Made by a program: the position numbers and the translations under genes | The notes under the pieces: model-generated | What the model was told of the DNA's origin: nothing | The model's database searches: none | Seen by the model: only the letters and a program-made list of their open reading frames with translations | Shown: positions 37,500 through 46,428 of the stretch, in pieces | Position numbering within the stretch: the stretch's first letter is position 1 | How the letters are laid out: each line of letters starts with the position of its first letter | Assembly (NCBI GenBank): GCA_030017655.1 | Contig: JASEIM010000008.1 | Coordinates: 22,535 to 86,534 of the forward strand | DNA: 64,000 bases | Source of the DNA: Methanobacterium sp. | GTDB taxonomy: Archaea > Methanobacteriota > Methanobacteria > Methanobacteriales > Methanobacteriaceae | Direction: 5' to 3'

Positions 37500-37534
37500 A
37501 TACATATATAAATAAAGAAATTGAATATACGCTC
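37500..37534 (+). promoter_or_regulatory. TATA box of a probably leaderless gene
   Basis: A TATA-like run (ATATATAAATA, about 37504-37514) lies about 27 bases before the ATG at 37535, and there is no ribosome binding site. The spacing equals that from TATA box to transcription start, so the mRNA may begin at the ATG. Confidence 0.4.
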
Positions 37535-38152
37535 ATGAATAAGACATCAGTTATTTTATCCCTCTATATCATGATTTTTGCGGCTTTAATCCCTGCAGCT
37601 TTTGCAGATGTAATAGAACCTGGAATGAAAAATATTAACTATGATTATAAGATATCCAACATCAATGATTATCCTGAATATATTTTTTTAGCTCATGGAG
37701 TTCCTTCACCATCCCTTGAAATTATTACTTCCAAAGAATTCAGCTTTTATAAGTTAAGCACAGTTTCAATATATGCTGTTAAGAAATCAGATTTAAATGA
37801 GGAAGAATTGAAAAATATGGATGATCTTCAAAATTTCTTTAATAATAATTCAAAGTTAATATCTTCTGATATAAAGCTTGATGGAAGCTATGGAAATGTT
37901 GGAATGGACAATCCTCTTGATAATGTTCTTTTAGAGCTTGAAATAACCTCCATAAATGATAATAAGATGAACATTAAAAAATCTAAAGTAATTTATTATT
38001 ATTCTGACGGATCTACTCAAGAGGAACTTATAGAAAATCAAGATGTTTTACCTGAGCCTTCAAAAAATAGTATTAGCAATATATACTTTTTAATTCCTGT
38101 TTTAGCCATTACTGCTATTGGTATTATTTTCATTTTAAGGAAGTTAAGATGA
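37535..38152 (+). CDS. Exported protein with C-terminal membrane anchor (205 aa)
   Basis: A signal peptide (residues 1-24, ending AAFADV) and a C-terminal helix (about 180-201, IYFLIPVLAITAIGIIFIL) with a basic tail define the topology. The middle contains DYPEYIFLAHGVPSPSLEIITSKEFSFYKLS and a polar beta-like region, then the phrase YYSDGSTQEE. No enzyme motif was seen. It is followed 67 bases later by a small membrane protein on the same strand. Confidence 0.7.
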   Translation: MNKTSVILSLYIMIFAALIPAAFADVIEPGMKNINYDYKISNINDYPEYIFLAHGVPSPSLEIITSKEFSFYKLSTVSIYAVKKSDLNEEELKNMDDLQNFFNNNSKLISSDIKLDGSYGNVGMDNPLDNVLLELEITSINDNKMNIKKSKVIYYYSDGSTQEELIENQDVLPEPSKNSISNIYFLIPVLAITAIGIIFILRKLR

Positions 38153-38219
38153 GTAGTTGTCTTAGGAAATTCTCATCCTTTGGTATAATTCATATATTCA
38201 ATAAATTAAAGTAATTCCA

Positions 38220-38522
38220 ATGAATCAGTTAATGCTTGCCTGGCTAATAACAATTGTTGTTGAATTTTTCATTTACTTATTTTTTATTAAAAAGAACCCT
38301 TTGAAGCTTTTTTTATATTCTGCACTTATAAATTCCATTACAGTGCCACTTGCAACCTATGGTTATTTAAACGTTCTTAATAACATTTTTTTTATGGAGT
38401 TAATTATTACTTTAGTTGAAAGTGTTTTAATAATGTCACTACTTAAGTTAAATTACAAAAAGGCGTTATTTATTTCCATTACAGCTAATTTAGTCACTAC
38501 AATAATTGGATTTTTATTATAA
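38220..38522 (+). CDS. Small membrane protein (100 aa, about three helices)
   Basis: Nearly the whole sequence is hydrophobic, with helices at about 4-22, 30-50, 55-75 and possibly 78-100 and a few Lys residues between them. It follows the exported anchored protein at 37535 and may form a pair with it. The upstream sequence has no clear ribosome binding site. Not recognised as a named family. Confidence 0.6.
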   Translation: MNQLMLAWLITIVVEFFIYLFFIKKNPLKLFLYSALINSITVPLATYGYLNVLNNIFFMELIITLVESVLIMSLLKLNYKKALFISITANLVTTIIGFLL

Positions 38523-38809
38523 ACTTAATATAAGCACATTTGTTAAAATTAATTATTTACTGATTCTAAATAATATCTTTTTCTAAAACATTTTTAAACA
38601 TTTAAAGTGTGCTAACAATTGAAAACAATATAAAAATACCTGATACTTATTTATATAGTAATAATAAAATATATAATTCTTAAAAACCAGATTAGAGTAC
38701 GGAGGAATGTCTATATAATAAAGATTGATGGTATAACTGAAAAGATCAAAAAAGCTATCTATAGTAGTGCAGTTAAGAGAATTTTTAGGACATTCCGCCA
38801 CTTTTAAAA

Positions 38810-39892
38810 TTAAATCTTGGTTTCTTTTAATCGGATGACGATTTCCCCCATATCCACAAAATCAACGGAACCCCCAAGTTGTTCCAGTATGGATTGAATA
38901 AATCTTAATTCAGGAGTTTTTAATTCAATACTATTTTTATCATCAACATCGGAATTTAAAGACAGTTTAAAAACTTCATCATCTTCCATTTTCAAGTCTA
39001 TATATATCCCGGAAGCATTATTTTTCAATTTATCTAATATAAGTTCATTTAAAACTAATCCTAATGGAATAGCAGTATTTATGTCCATTAAAATGTCCTG
39101 CATTTCCATATTAACCTTTACAAGGCCTTCATCCACTGCATATATTTCAAATAAATATTTTAAAAGGTCTTTTGCGTATTTATCAAAATTGATCATTGCA
39201 AAATCCTCAGATTGCTCCAGTATATCATGCAGCAGAGTTATTGCATTTACACGGGTCTGGTTTTTAATATTAAGATCATGTATATCTTCTTCTTTAATTA
39301 AGGAGGGATCCAGACCAATAATACCTGAAATTAACTTTAAAGTAAATTGAATACGCCTGTAAATCTCTTCTATAAGTATTTCTTTTTCTTGAATTTCTTC
39401 TTGAAGATTTAAATTAGCATTTTCAAGCTCTTCAGTTCTCTGCTCAACCAGTTCATTCAGATAATATCTGTGACGTATTAATTCATCTTCAATTAGTTTA
39501 CGTTCAATTGCATAAGAAATAGATCTTGATAATAAAAGACTGTTTACCTGCCCTTTAACCAGATAATCCTGAGCACCTTCTCTTACAGCTCTAATGGCCA
39601 GATCTTCATCATCGAAGCCAGTTAATATTACAACAGGTATTTCCGGGGCCTGATCATAGACACTTGCGAAAGTATCAAGACCTGTACTATCTGGAAGATT
39701 TAAATCAAGGAGCAGTATATCAAATTCTTCTTTGACAAGGGCATTTAATCCATCATTGAGTTTTTGAAAGTGGTAAAGGTCAAATACAGGGTTTTTTATC
39801 TCTTTGAGCATTTCTTCAATTATTCTGAAATCCTCAAAATTATCCTCAACTATTAAAACCTTAATAAGTTTTTCTTCCATATTAAGCCTCAA
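38810..39892 (-). CDS. Response receiver fused to a degenerate HisKA_2-type histidine kinase
   Basis: Residues 8-125 are a receiver domain with the phospho-Asp in LLLDLNLPDSTG (about 57-68) and the conserved K in YLVKGQ. A coiled coil (VEQRTEELENANLNLQEEIQEKE) leads to a HisKA_2-like region. The usual phospho-acceptor motif EIHHRVKNNLQ is EIYRRIQFTLK here, so both His are gone. The N box keeps LNEL but lacks the following Asn. No G1 or G2 ATP-binding glycines are seen. It is therefore probably not an active kinase. It may act as a phosphorylation-controlled binding protein. Close neighbours are a single receiver and an intact histidine kinase. Confidence 0.82.
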   Translation of the reverse strand: MRLNMEEKLIKVLIVEDNFEDFRIIEEMLKEIKNPVFDLYHFQKLNDGLNALVKEEFDILLLDLNLPDSTGLDTFASVYDQAPEIPVVILTGFDDEDLAIRAVREGAQDYLVKGQVNSLLLSRSISYAIERKLIEDELIRHRYYLNELVEQRTEELENANLNLQEEIQEKEILIEEIYRRIQFTLKLISGIIGLDPSLIKEEDIHDLNIKNQTRVNAITLLHDILEQSEDFAMINFDKYAKDLLKYLFEIYAVDEGLVKVNMEMQDILMDINTAIPLGLVLNELILDKLKNNASGIYIDLKMEDDEVFKLSLNSDVDDKNSIELKTPELRFIQSILEQLGGSVDFVDMGEIVIRLKETKI

Positions 39893-40042
39893 ATTCTTTG
39901 AATTTGTGGTTCGGAAAATCTTCGATTTTTCTCAACCTCAATAAGATTTATAAACCCTTAAATATTTTAGCCCTTAAATATTTTAGACAATACCTATAGA
40001 TGAAATGCTTTAAGATTATTAATAAGTTAAATTATGATATAT

Positions 40043-40477
40043 CTAACTCATTCTGGGTAATTCTATCATTTTAAGCCAGAAATCCTCAATAGATCTGATA
40101 ACCTTAAGAAAACGATCAAAATCAACCGGTTTTGTAATATAGCAATTCGCATGATTACCATAAGTTTTTATAACATCCTCTTTTGAACTGGAAGTTGTTA
40201 AAACTACTATTGGGATATACTTAAAGTTATCATTCTCTTTTATCTCTTTTAAAACCTCACGACCATCTTTACGCGGCAAATTAAGGTCTAATAAAATTAT
40301 GTCAGGCTTAGGTGCGTCTCCAAAACCTGCTTTTTTATTTAAAAAATTAAGTGCATCCACACCATCTTTAACAACATATATTTCATTATTTGAATCTGTA
40401 TCCTTAAAAACTTCCTTAATTAAACGAATGTCTGCAGGATTATCCTCTACCAATAAAATTTTTATTGGATCTGTCAT
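40043..40477 (-). CDS. Single-domain response regulator (CheY/Rcp1-like)
   Basis: 144 residues. The acid pocket is seen in LLVEDNPAD, phospho-Asp in IILLDLNLPRKDG, T in VVLTTSS, and K in CYITKPVDF. The C-terminal helix extension (FWLKMIELP) is like that of Rcp1 proteins. The ATG at 40477 has GGGGGAG seven bases ahead, so the longer frame starting at 40519 is not used. There is no DNA-binding part. It may shuttle phosphate between the PAS kinase at 41688 and another partner. Confidence 0.9.
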   Translation of the reverse strand: MTDPIKILLVEDNPADIRLIKEVFKDTDSNNEIYVVKDGVDALNFLNKKAGFGDAPKPDIILLDLNLPRKDGREVLKEIKENDNFKYIPIVVLTTSSSKEDVIKTYGNHANCYITKPVDFDRFLKVIRSIEDFWLKMIELPRMS

Positions 40478-40502
40478 TAAATATCTCCCCCAAATATTAA
40501 AT

Positions 40503-40910
40503 CTATATTGCAAATACAATTATGAAAAATATGGATTCCATGGTAAAATGCAGTGCTCTGTGCTGCAAATGAGTCATTTTAAGCCCTGCAAGTTCATGAT
40601 AAAGATCCACCATCATATGGACTAATGCGGCCAGTATGCCAATTTCCAGTGATAGGAATACAATTGAAATAATAATTAAGTGGAATACAGCTTCTATACC
40701 CTCATGAATGACCCATAGTCTTATATTTGATACTACATTTCTTTTAATAATACCTGCAAGCAGTATATAGAAATCAGCGAAGATGCTCCACATTATTTTA
40801 CTGTGGACTTCATCACTTATGGCAAGCGCCAAAGCGATGTAGAACCATAAAATTTCCATCAATATCACCGTTATAAACGAAATAATTCTTATTATGAATA
40901 TTCTTTTCAA
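40503..40910 (-). CDS. Histidine-rich four-helix membrane protein (135 aa)
   Basis: Four hydrophobic helices are predicted by eye. The second half has a chain of His residues, HEGIEAVFHL, then HMMVDLYHEL and HLQHRALHFTMES, near helix ends. Such a set could bind metal or haem. It lies directly upstream of the response regulator on the same strand, so it may be a sensor or partner. No family is recognised with confidence. Confidence 0.65.
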   Translation of the reverse strand: MKRIFIIRIISFITVILMEILWFYIALALAISDEVHSKIMWSIFADFYILLAGIIKRNVVSNIRLWVIHEGIEAVFHLIIISIVFLSLEIGILAALVHMMVDLYHELAGLKMTHLQHRALHFTMESIFFIIVFAI

Positions 40911-41343
40911 ATGGTTTATACATATTAAAATATAATTTATTATCAGTAAGAGTTATTCTTGTTTTCATTATTTGTAAAGTTTTCTTAATTTAAGTCTGCA
41001 TAATGAAGCTGATATAAATACAGTAATATCAATTATTTTTCCACGTATAATGAATAGTTTTAGTCATAAAAATAGTTATGGTTAGATTTTTTTATATGAT
41101 TTTTCTAAAAATTACAGGCTTTTTTATGGTAACCATGGATTGTGGCATGCAAATAGTTGAATATACTGAGTATATGATTTGCAAAGTTCAATATATTCAA
41201 TTATAATTAATTTTTTATCATTAAATGTTGTATGCACAATTAATAATTTAATTAATGGTTATTATTTATTTTAAAATTTTTAAATTAGAAAAAGCAATAT
41301 TAATACAAAAAATATATTAACTATTACAAATAAATAAATAGTT

Positions 41344-41379
41344 GAAGTTATGAGGAAATCGGGGAATACTCATAACTTC
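41344..41379. other. Hairpin 1 of a related pair (possible non-coding RNA)
   Basis: GAAGTTATGAG (41344-41354) pairs perfectly with CTCATAACTTC (41369-41379). The 14-base loop contains CGGGG. It shares GTTATGAGGAAAT with hairpin 2 (GTTGTGAGGAAAT). On the minus strand GGAGGG and an ATG lie within the stem, giving an 18-codon frame, probably not real. Confidence 0.5.
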
Positions 41380-41467
41380 CCTCCAATACTATAGATATGC
41401 ATTATGTTGTAGTAATGTATATAATCCGCTGCATAAAGGATTTCCATACAAAAACTATGACTAAAAA

Positions 41468-41520
41468 AAAGTTGTGAGGAAATTCATAATATCAGGGGCC
41501 ACTAAACTCCTCACAACTTT
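41468..41520. other. Hairpin 2 of a related pair (possible non-coding RNA)
   Basis: AAAGTTGTGAGGA (41468-41480) pairs perfectly with TCCTCACAACTTT (41508-41520). The 27-base loop contains CAGGGGCC. A perfect 13-pair stem in such A+T-rich DNA is unlikely by chance. It lies about 170 bases after the 3' end of the PAS kinase gene on the minus strand. Confidence 0.55.
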
Positions 41521-41687
41521 CTATTTGCATTATAATTAAATATAAAATAATAATATACTACATTAAACTTAATATGAATTTTTTTTAAGCCATAGCCAAT
41601 AATGACCAGGGCAATCCATATTAACGTGGTTTTTTTATTAAAATAAAAATATATCAATTCTGTACTTAATTGGATGCATAAATAAAT

Positions 41688-42956
41688 TTAATTTTTATTT
41701 AATAAAGTAAAATAAAAAGTTGAACCAATTCCTAATTTTGATTCTACCCAAATACGACCACCATAAATATTAATGATTCGTTTTACTATAGCAAGACCAA
41801 TCCCAACACCTTTATATTCACCAATTGGATGTAATCTTTTGAAAACCTCGAATATTTTATCATAGTACTTTTCTTCTATTCCCATACCATTATCACTTAC
41901 AGAAAATAACCATTCATCGCCTTTATTTTGTGCTGAAATATGTATTATGGGAGGAAATACCTTTTTACGGAATTTTAAAGCATTATCAATTAAATTATGA
42001 AAAACTATGCCAATTTCCTTTTTATCACCATAAATCATCGGTAGTTGATCAAATGTTATTTTTCCATGACATTCTTTAATAGTATACTGTAAATTAGATA
42101 AAACCTCTTTAAGTACTTCTTCAGCACTGAAATATTCTAAATTTGAATTTTTATTTCCTAAATGAGAATAATCATGCAATCCTATAATCATACGCTGCAT
42201 TCTGGATGCTCCACCTACAATATATTCTATAAAATCATCTGCATCCTTATCTAATTTACATTTATATCGTCTTTTAAGAAGTCCAGCATAGCTGGCCATA
42301 GTACGAAGTGGTTCCTGCAGATCATGGCCTGTAATAAAATAGAAATTCTGTAATTCGACATTAGAATCTTTTAACTTATTTATTACTTTTTTTAAATGTT
42401 TTTCATTATCTTTTGATTCTTCTAACATTTTATAAGCTGAAATATCATTTACAGCTATCTGAAATCCTTTAAACTTTTCCGTATCATCAATTATAATCAT
42501 TGCTTTTATATTAGCATAAAAGTGAGTATTATCTTCTCTTATAAGTTCAATTTCACATTCCTGATTTTCCCATGTTTCTAAAGTCTTCTTCATACATCTG
42601 GAAAAATTATTTAAAGAATCATCAACCAAAAAAAGTTCAAATAATCTGTTTATAATATCTGATTTATCCCGACCTAATAGTATAGTACCCTCTAAATTTA
42701 CGTTGGTAATTATTAATTCTTTATTTAAAGTAAAAAATCCGACAGGTGAGAAATTATAAAGATCAGAATATTTTCTCCTGAATTTATCCAGATTTAAAAG
42801 GGCATTTTGAAGCTCATTATTTTGCATTTCTAATTCTGCTTGATAAATTCGAAGTTCACTAATTAATCTAATAATATTTTCACTGATGTATCCTTCTCCA
42901 TAGGCCTCTTCCAATAACTTTTCAGTAATATCCTGAATTTTGTCAGCCTTGGTCAT
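41688..42956 (-). CDS. PAS-domain sensor histidine kinase
   Basis: 422 residues. An N-terminal coiled coil (AELEMQNNELQNALLNLDKF) is followed by a PAS domain (about 65-180: YNFSPVGFFTLN to FKGFQIAVNDIS). The HisKA H box is GHDLQEPLR (about 212-220). The ATPase part has N box FHNLIDNALKFR, G1 SDNGMGIE, F box IFEVFKRLH and G2 GVGIGLAIV, all intact. No membrane helix is seen, so it is cytoplasmic. The ATG at 42956, preceded by GAGGTATTTG, is chosen over a TTG one codon upstream. The nearby CheY-like protein is a likely partner. Confidence 0.92.
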   Translation of the reverse strand: MTKADKIQDITEKLLEEAYGEGYISENIIRLISELRIYQAELEMQNNELQNALLNLDKFRRKYSDLYNFSPVGFFTLNKELIITNVNLEGTILLGRDKSDIINRLFELFLVDDSLNNFSRCMKKTLETWENQECEIELIREDNTHFYANIKAMIIIDDTEKFKGFQIAVNDISAYKMLEESKDNEKHLKKVINKLKDSNVELQNFYFITGHDLQEPLRTMASYAGLLKRRYKCKLDKDADDFIEYIVGGASRMQRMIIGLHDYSHLGNKNSNLEYFSAEEVLKEVLSNLQYTIKECHGKITFDQLPMIYGDKKEIGIVFHNLIDNALKFRKKVFPPIIHISAQNKGDEWLFSVSDNGMGIEEKYYDKIFEVFKRLHPIGEYKGVGIGLAIVKRIINIYGGRIWVESKLGIGSTFYFTLLNKN

Positions 42957-42959
42957 CAA

Positions 42960-43710
42960 ATACCTCGTAATATGTAATTACATACTTGCATTATGGAAAT
43001 GCACGTACCATGCTAATATATACTATTTTTTAATATAGCATAAGAAAGTGTTAAAACGAATAATAGGACAAAATAATCCTTTTTTTAACCTTCCAGTACG
43101 CCTTTATGCCATTTATGATATATATTCCAGTGTAATATTATTTGTAAATATTTAATATTTATAATATACTAAAAATATTAAATCAAAAATATTATATAAT
43201 ACTTATTAATTTTCAATTGGATAATATGTTTTATAAATAAATAAAAATCATTATTTAAGGATTTAAAAATAAAAAAATGTTTATTATTATATAAAATCGT
43301 TTATAATTAAATAATTATAGTAAATATATAAATTAATGAAATATTAACCATTAAATATTATTTTGAGCTTTATAAATACCATAATAATATTAAAAAAATA
43401 TTTTTAATTAAAATGGAATATTAAAAAATCTTAAATTTACTTAAAGAGTATTTTAATAAATATTTATAAAATGGAATATGGTTAATAATAATATATCTAA
43501 AATAAATTATATAATTAATAGTATTCAATTAAAGTTATTTTATTAGCTAAAATTGGAATTAAAGAAAGATTAGAAGGATAAATTACTTCTATAACACTTT
43601 AACTTCCTATCGAAGAGTAATACTCAAAAAAGTATATAATATAAAGAAGAACATATCACTAAACTACCAAGATTATATATTAATCAAACTTATTCTAAAG
43701 GAGAAACTAG
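42960..43710. other. Non-coding A+T-rich spacer before valS
   Basis: About 750 bases between divergent genes. It holds the ribosome binding site AAAGGAG before valS. I see no RNA gene or credible small open frame; a poorly conserved leader is all that can be suggested. Confidence 0.4.
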
Positions 43711-46383
43711 ATGACCAACGATAACATTCCAAAAGACTATGATCATAAAAAAGAAATCAAATGGCAAAATAAATGGCAAAAAGACAATATTTACAGGTTC
43801 ATAGGTGATGGAACAAAACCAGGTTACATAATAGACACACCTCCACCATATCCAACAGGAGCAACCCACATGGGACATGTGCTTAACTGGACCTACATTG
43901 ATATAATTGCAAGATTTAAAAGAATGCAAGATTATGATGTGCTTTTCCCTCAAGGATGGGATTGTCACGGGCTTCCAACTGAAGTTAAAGTTGAAGAAAT
44001 CCATAACATCAAAAAAGGCGATGTTCCGCGCGATGAATTCAGAAAAATGTGTGTAGATCTAACCAGTGAAAACATAAAGCAAATGAAAGCGCAGATGATA
44101 TCACTTGGTTTTTCACAGGACTGGTCAAGTGAATTTGTAACCATGACTCCTGAATATATGAAAAGAACACAGCTCTCATTTTTAAAAATGTATCATGAAG
44201 GGCTGATTTATAGAGGAATCCACCCGGTAAACTGGTGTCCAAGATGTGAAACTGCCATAGCCTTTGCAGAAGTAGAATACCACGAAAATGAAACTTATCT
44301 GAATTATCTAGAATTCCCGGCAGAAGAGGGAGAAGATGGGGTTTTAATAGCTACAACAAGACCTGAACTATTATCCGCGTGTGTAGCAGTTGTAGTGCAT
44401 CCAGAAGACGAAAGATATAAAGAACTGGCAGGTAAACGCCTTGAAGTACCCCTTTTCGGACGTTCAGTAGAAGTAATAACAGATGCTGAAGTAGATCCTG
44501 AATTTGGAACCGGAGCGGTTATGATATGTACTTTTGGTGATAAAACAGATGTATTGTGGGTTAATAAGTATGATCTGGATATTATAGAAGCTATTGATGA
44601 ACAGGGAATAATGCAGGATGTTTCAGGAGAATACTGCGGCCTCAGTATTAAAGAATGTAAAGAAAAAATCATTGAAGATCTTAAAAAAGAAGGTTATCTT
44701 AAAAAACAGGAAAATGTAGAGCAGAATGTTGGCCTATGCTGGAGATGTAAGGCTCCAATAGAGATACTTGTTAAAAATCAGTGGTTTGTAGCTGTTAAAG
44801 ACCTTATTGAAGATGTAAAACATACCACAGATGAAATAAAATGGACACCAGAATATATGGAGACAAGACTCCTAAACTGGACTGGTTCGATGGACTGGGA
44901 CTGGTGTATTTCCCGTCAGAGAATCTTTGCAACTCCAGTTCCTGTATGGTATTGTAGCAAATGTGGAAAAGTTCATATAGCTTCAGAAGACATGTTACCT
45001 GTTGATCCAACTCAAGATAAGCCTGAAGGTAAATGCGAGTGTGGTAATAATGAATTTATTGGAGAAACTGACGTTCTGGATACATGGATGGACAGTTCAA
45101 TTAGTCCGCTTTCAATTACTGGTTGGCCAGATCAAAACTTTAAAAATTACTACCCTACAGCATTAAGACCACAGGGACACGATATTATAAGAACATGGGC
45201 ATTTTATACTATACTCAGGTGTAAAGCTTTAACTGGAGAAAGACCTTTTGATGAAATAGTCGTGAATGGAATGGTATTTGGTGAAGACGGCTATAAAATG
45301 AGTAAATCCAGAGGAAATGTAATTTCAACTGAAGAAGTTTTAGAAAACTATGGTGCCGATGCTCTTAGACTCTGGGCTGCAAATAGTGTTCCTGGTTCTG
45401 ATGTTCCATTTGCATGGAAAGATGTAAAATACGGCTATAAATTCTTAAGAAAATTTTGGAATGCATTTAGATTTATAAACATGCATATTGAAGGGTTTGA
45501 AGCCAGTATGGATGAAGAAGAAATTATTGAAAATTTAAATCCTATGGATAAATGGATATTATCAAAATTAAACAGGTTAAATGTCGATGTAACCAATGCA
45601 ATTGAATCTTATACTTTTGCAAATGCTGTAAACAAAATTCAGGCATTTATATGGCATGATTTCTGTGATGAATATATAGAAGCGGTGAAGTACAGACTTT
45701 ATGGAGATTCAACAGAACTGGTAATATCTAAAGAAGTGGCGCAGTACACACTTAAAACTGTTATATTGACATCATTAAAGCTTTTAGCTCCGCTAACTCC
45801 TCACTTTGTTGATGAAATTTATGGTTATATGTCATCAGAGGATTTAAGTATTCATAAAACACTCTGGCCAGAAGTAAATGAAAAATTAATCAGTAAAAGC
45901 GCAGAAGAAACTGGAATGGTTGGAGTGGAACTTATAGGAGAAATCAGAAGATTTAAATCTGGATCTAAAATGTCTTTAAACGCTCCAATTAAAATATTGA
46001 ACATTTACACAACAAATTCAGACTTAATTGAAGAAATAGAAGAGCTAAGCGCTGATATTAAGGGTACAATGAGAATAAATGGTTTAAATGTAATGTCTGG
46101 AAAGCCGGATATTAAAGAGAAAGTCACTGAAATTATTCCTCAGATGGCAAAAATAGGTCCTGAATTTAAAGGTGAAGCACCTAAGGTAGTAAAATACCTT
46201 CAATCAGCAGATATGGATGAAATTGTAGCCAAACTTGATGAAGATGGCGAAATCATTATTGATGGATGCAAAATAACATGGGATCATATAGAGGCTAAAA
46301 AAGAGGTTGTCGGTGAGACCGGTGAAAAGGTGGAAATAATCCATGCTTCAAATCTGGATGTAATTCTGGAAATAATCGTCTGA
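43711..46383 (+). CDS. valS: Valyl-tRNA synthetase
   Basis: 890 residues, class I. The HIGH motif is HMGH (residues 53-56) in PPYPTGATHMGHV, and KMSKS is at 529-533 in GYKMSKSRGN. An editing domain lies between them (IATTRPELLSACVAVVVHPED near 215). A zinc-ribbon-like set of cysteines (VWYCSKCGKVH and CECGN, about 412-450) is also present. The organisation is of the archaeal type. It is followed by aroA on the same strand. Confidence 0.96.
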   Translation: MTNDNIPKDYDHKKEIKWQNKWQKDNIYRFIGDGTKPGYIIDTPPPYPTGATHMGHVLNWTYIDIIARFKRMQDYDVLFPQGWDCHGLPTEVKVEEIHNIKKGDVPRDEFRKMCVDLTSENIKQMKAQMISLGFSQDWSSEFVTMTPEYMKRTQLSFLKMYHEGLIYRGIHPVNWCPRCETAIAFAEVEYHENETYLNYLEFPAEEGEDGVLIATTRPELLSACVAVVVHPEDERYKELAGKRLEVPLFGRSVEVITDAEVDPEFGTGAVMICTFGDKTDVLWVNKYDLDIIEAIDEQGIMQDVSGEYCGLSIKECKEKIIEDLKKEGYLKKQENVEQNVGLCWRCKAPIEILVKNQWFVAVKDLIEDVKHTTDEIKWTPEYMETRLLNWTGSMDWDWCISRQRIFATPVPVWYCSKCGKVHIASEDMLPVDPTQDKPEGKCECGNNEFIGETDVLDTWMDSSISPLSITGWPDQNFKNYYPTALRPQGHDIIRTWAFYTILRCKALTGERPFDEIVVNGMVFGEDGYKMSKSRGNVISTEEVLENYGADALRLWAANSVPGSDVPFAWKDVKYGYKFLRKFWNAFRFINMHIEGFEASMDEEEIIENLNPMDKWILSKLNRLNVDVTNAIESYTFANAVNKIQAFIWHDFCDEYIEAVKYRLYGDSTELVISKEVAQYTLKTVILTSLKLLAPLTPHFVDEIYGYMSSEDLSIHKTLWPEVNEKLISKSAEETGMVGVELIGEIRRFKSGSKMSLNAPIKILNIYTTNSDLIEEIEELSADIKGTMRINGLNVMSGKPDIKEKVTEIIPQMAKIGPEFKGEAPKVVKYLQSADMDEIVAKLDEDGEIIIDGCKITWDHIEAKKEVVGETGEKVEIIHASNLDVILEIIV

Positions 46384-46428
46384 AAATGTGATTTAATAAA
46401 ATATCTGAATTAATTTCAAAGTGATTTA

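Larger units (their letters stand above)
40911..41687. other. Spacer of about 780 bases with two related hairpins
   Basis: Apart from the hairpins at 41344-41379 and 41468-41520, which are listed separately, I see no long open frame and no tRNA. The rest is A+T-rich. Confidence 0.5.

Noticed and set aside
38583..38801. 72-codon minus-strand frame before the degenerate kinase gene
   Set aside because: No ribosome binding site; Tyr/Phe/Ile-rich translation typical of A+T-rich non-coding DNA.
41350..41405. 18-codon minus-strand frame with GGAGGG upstream, within hairpin 1
   Set aside because: The start lies inside a perfect stem and the peptide is very short; the structured-element reading is simpler.
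44039..44672. Minus-strand frames within valS (and similar long frames opposite the hydrogenase genes)
   Set aside because: Shadows of real genes on the other strand, without ribosome binding sites or family motifs.
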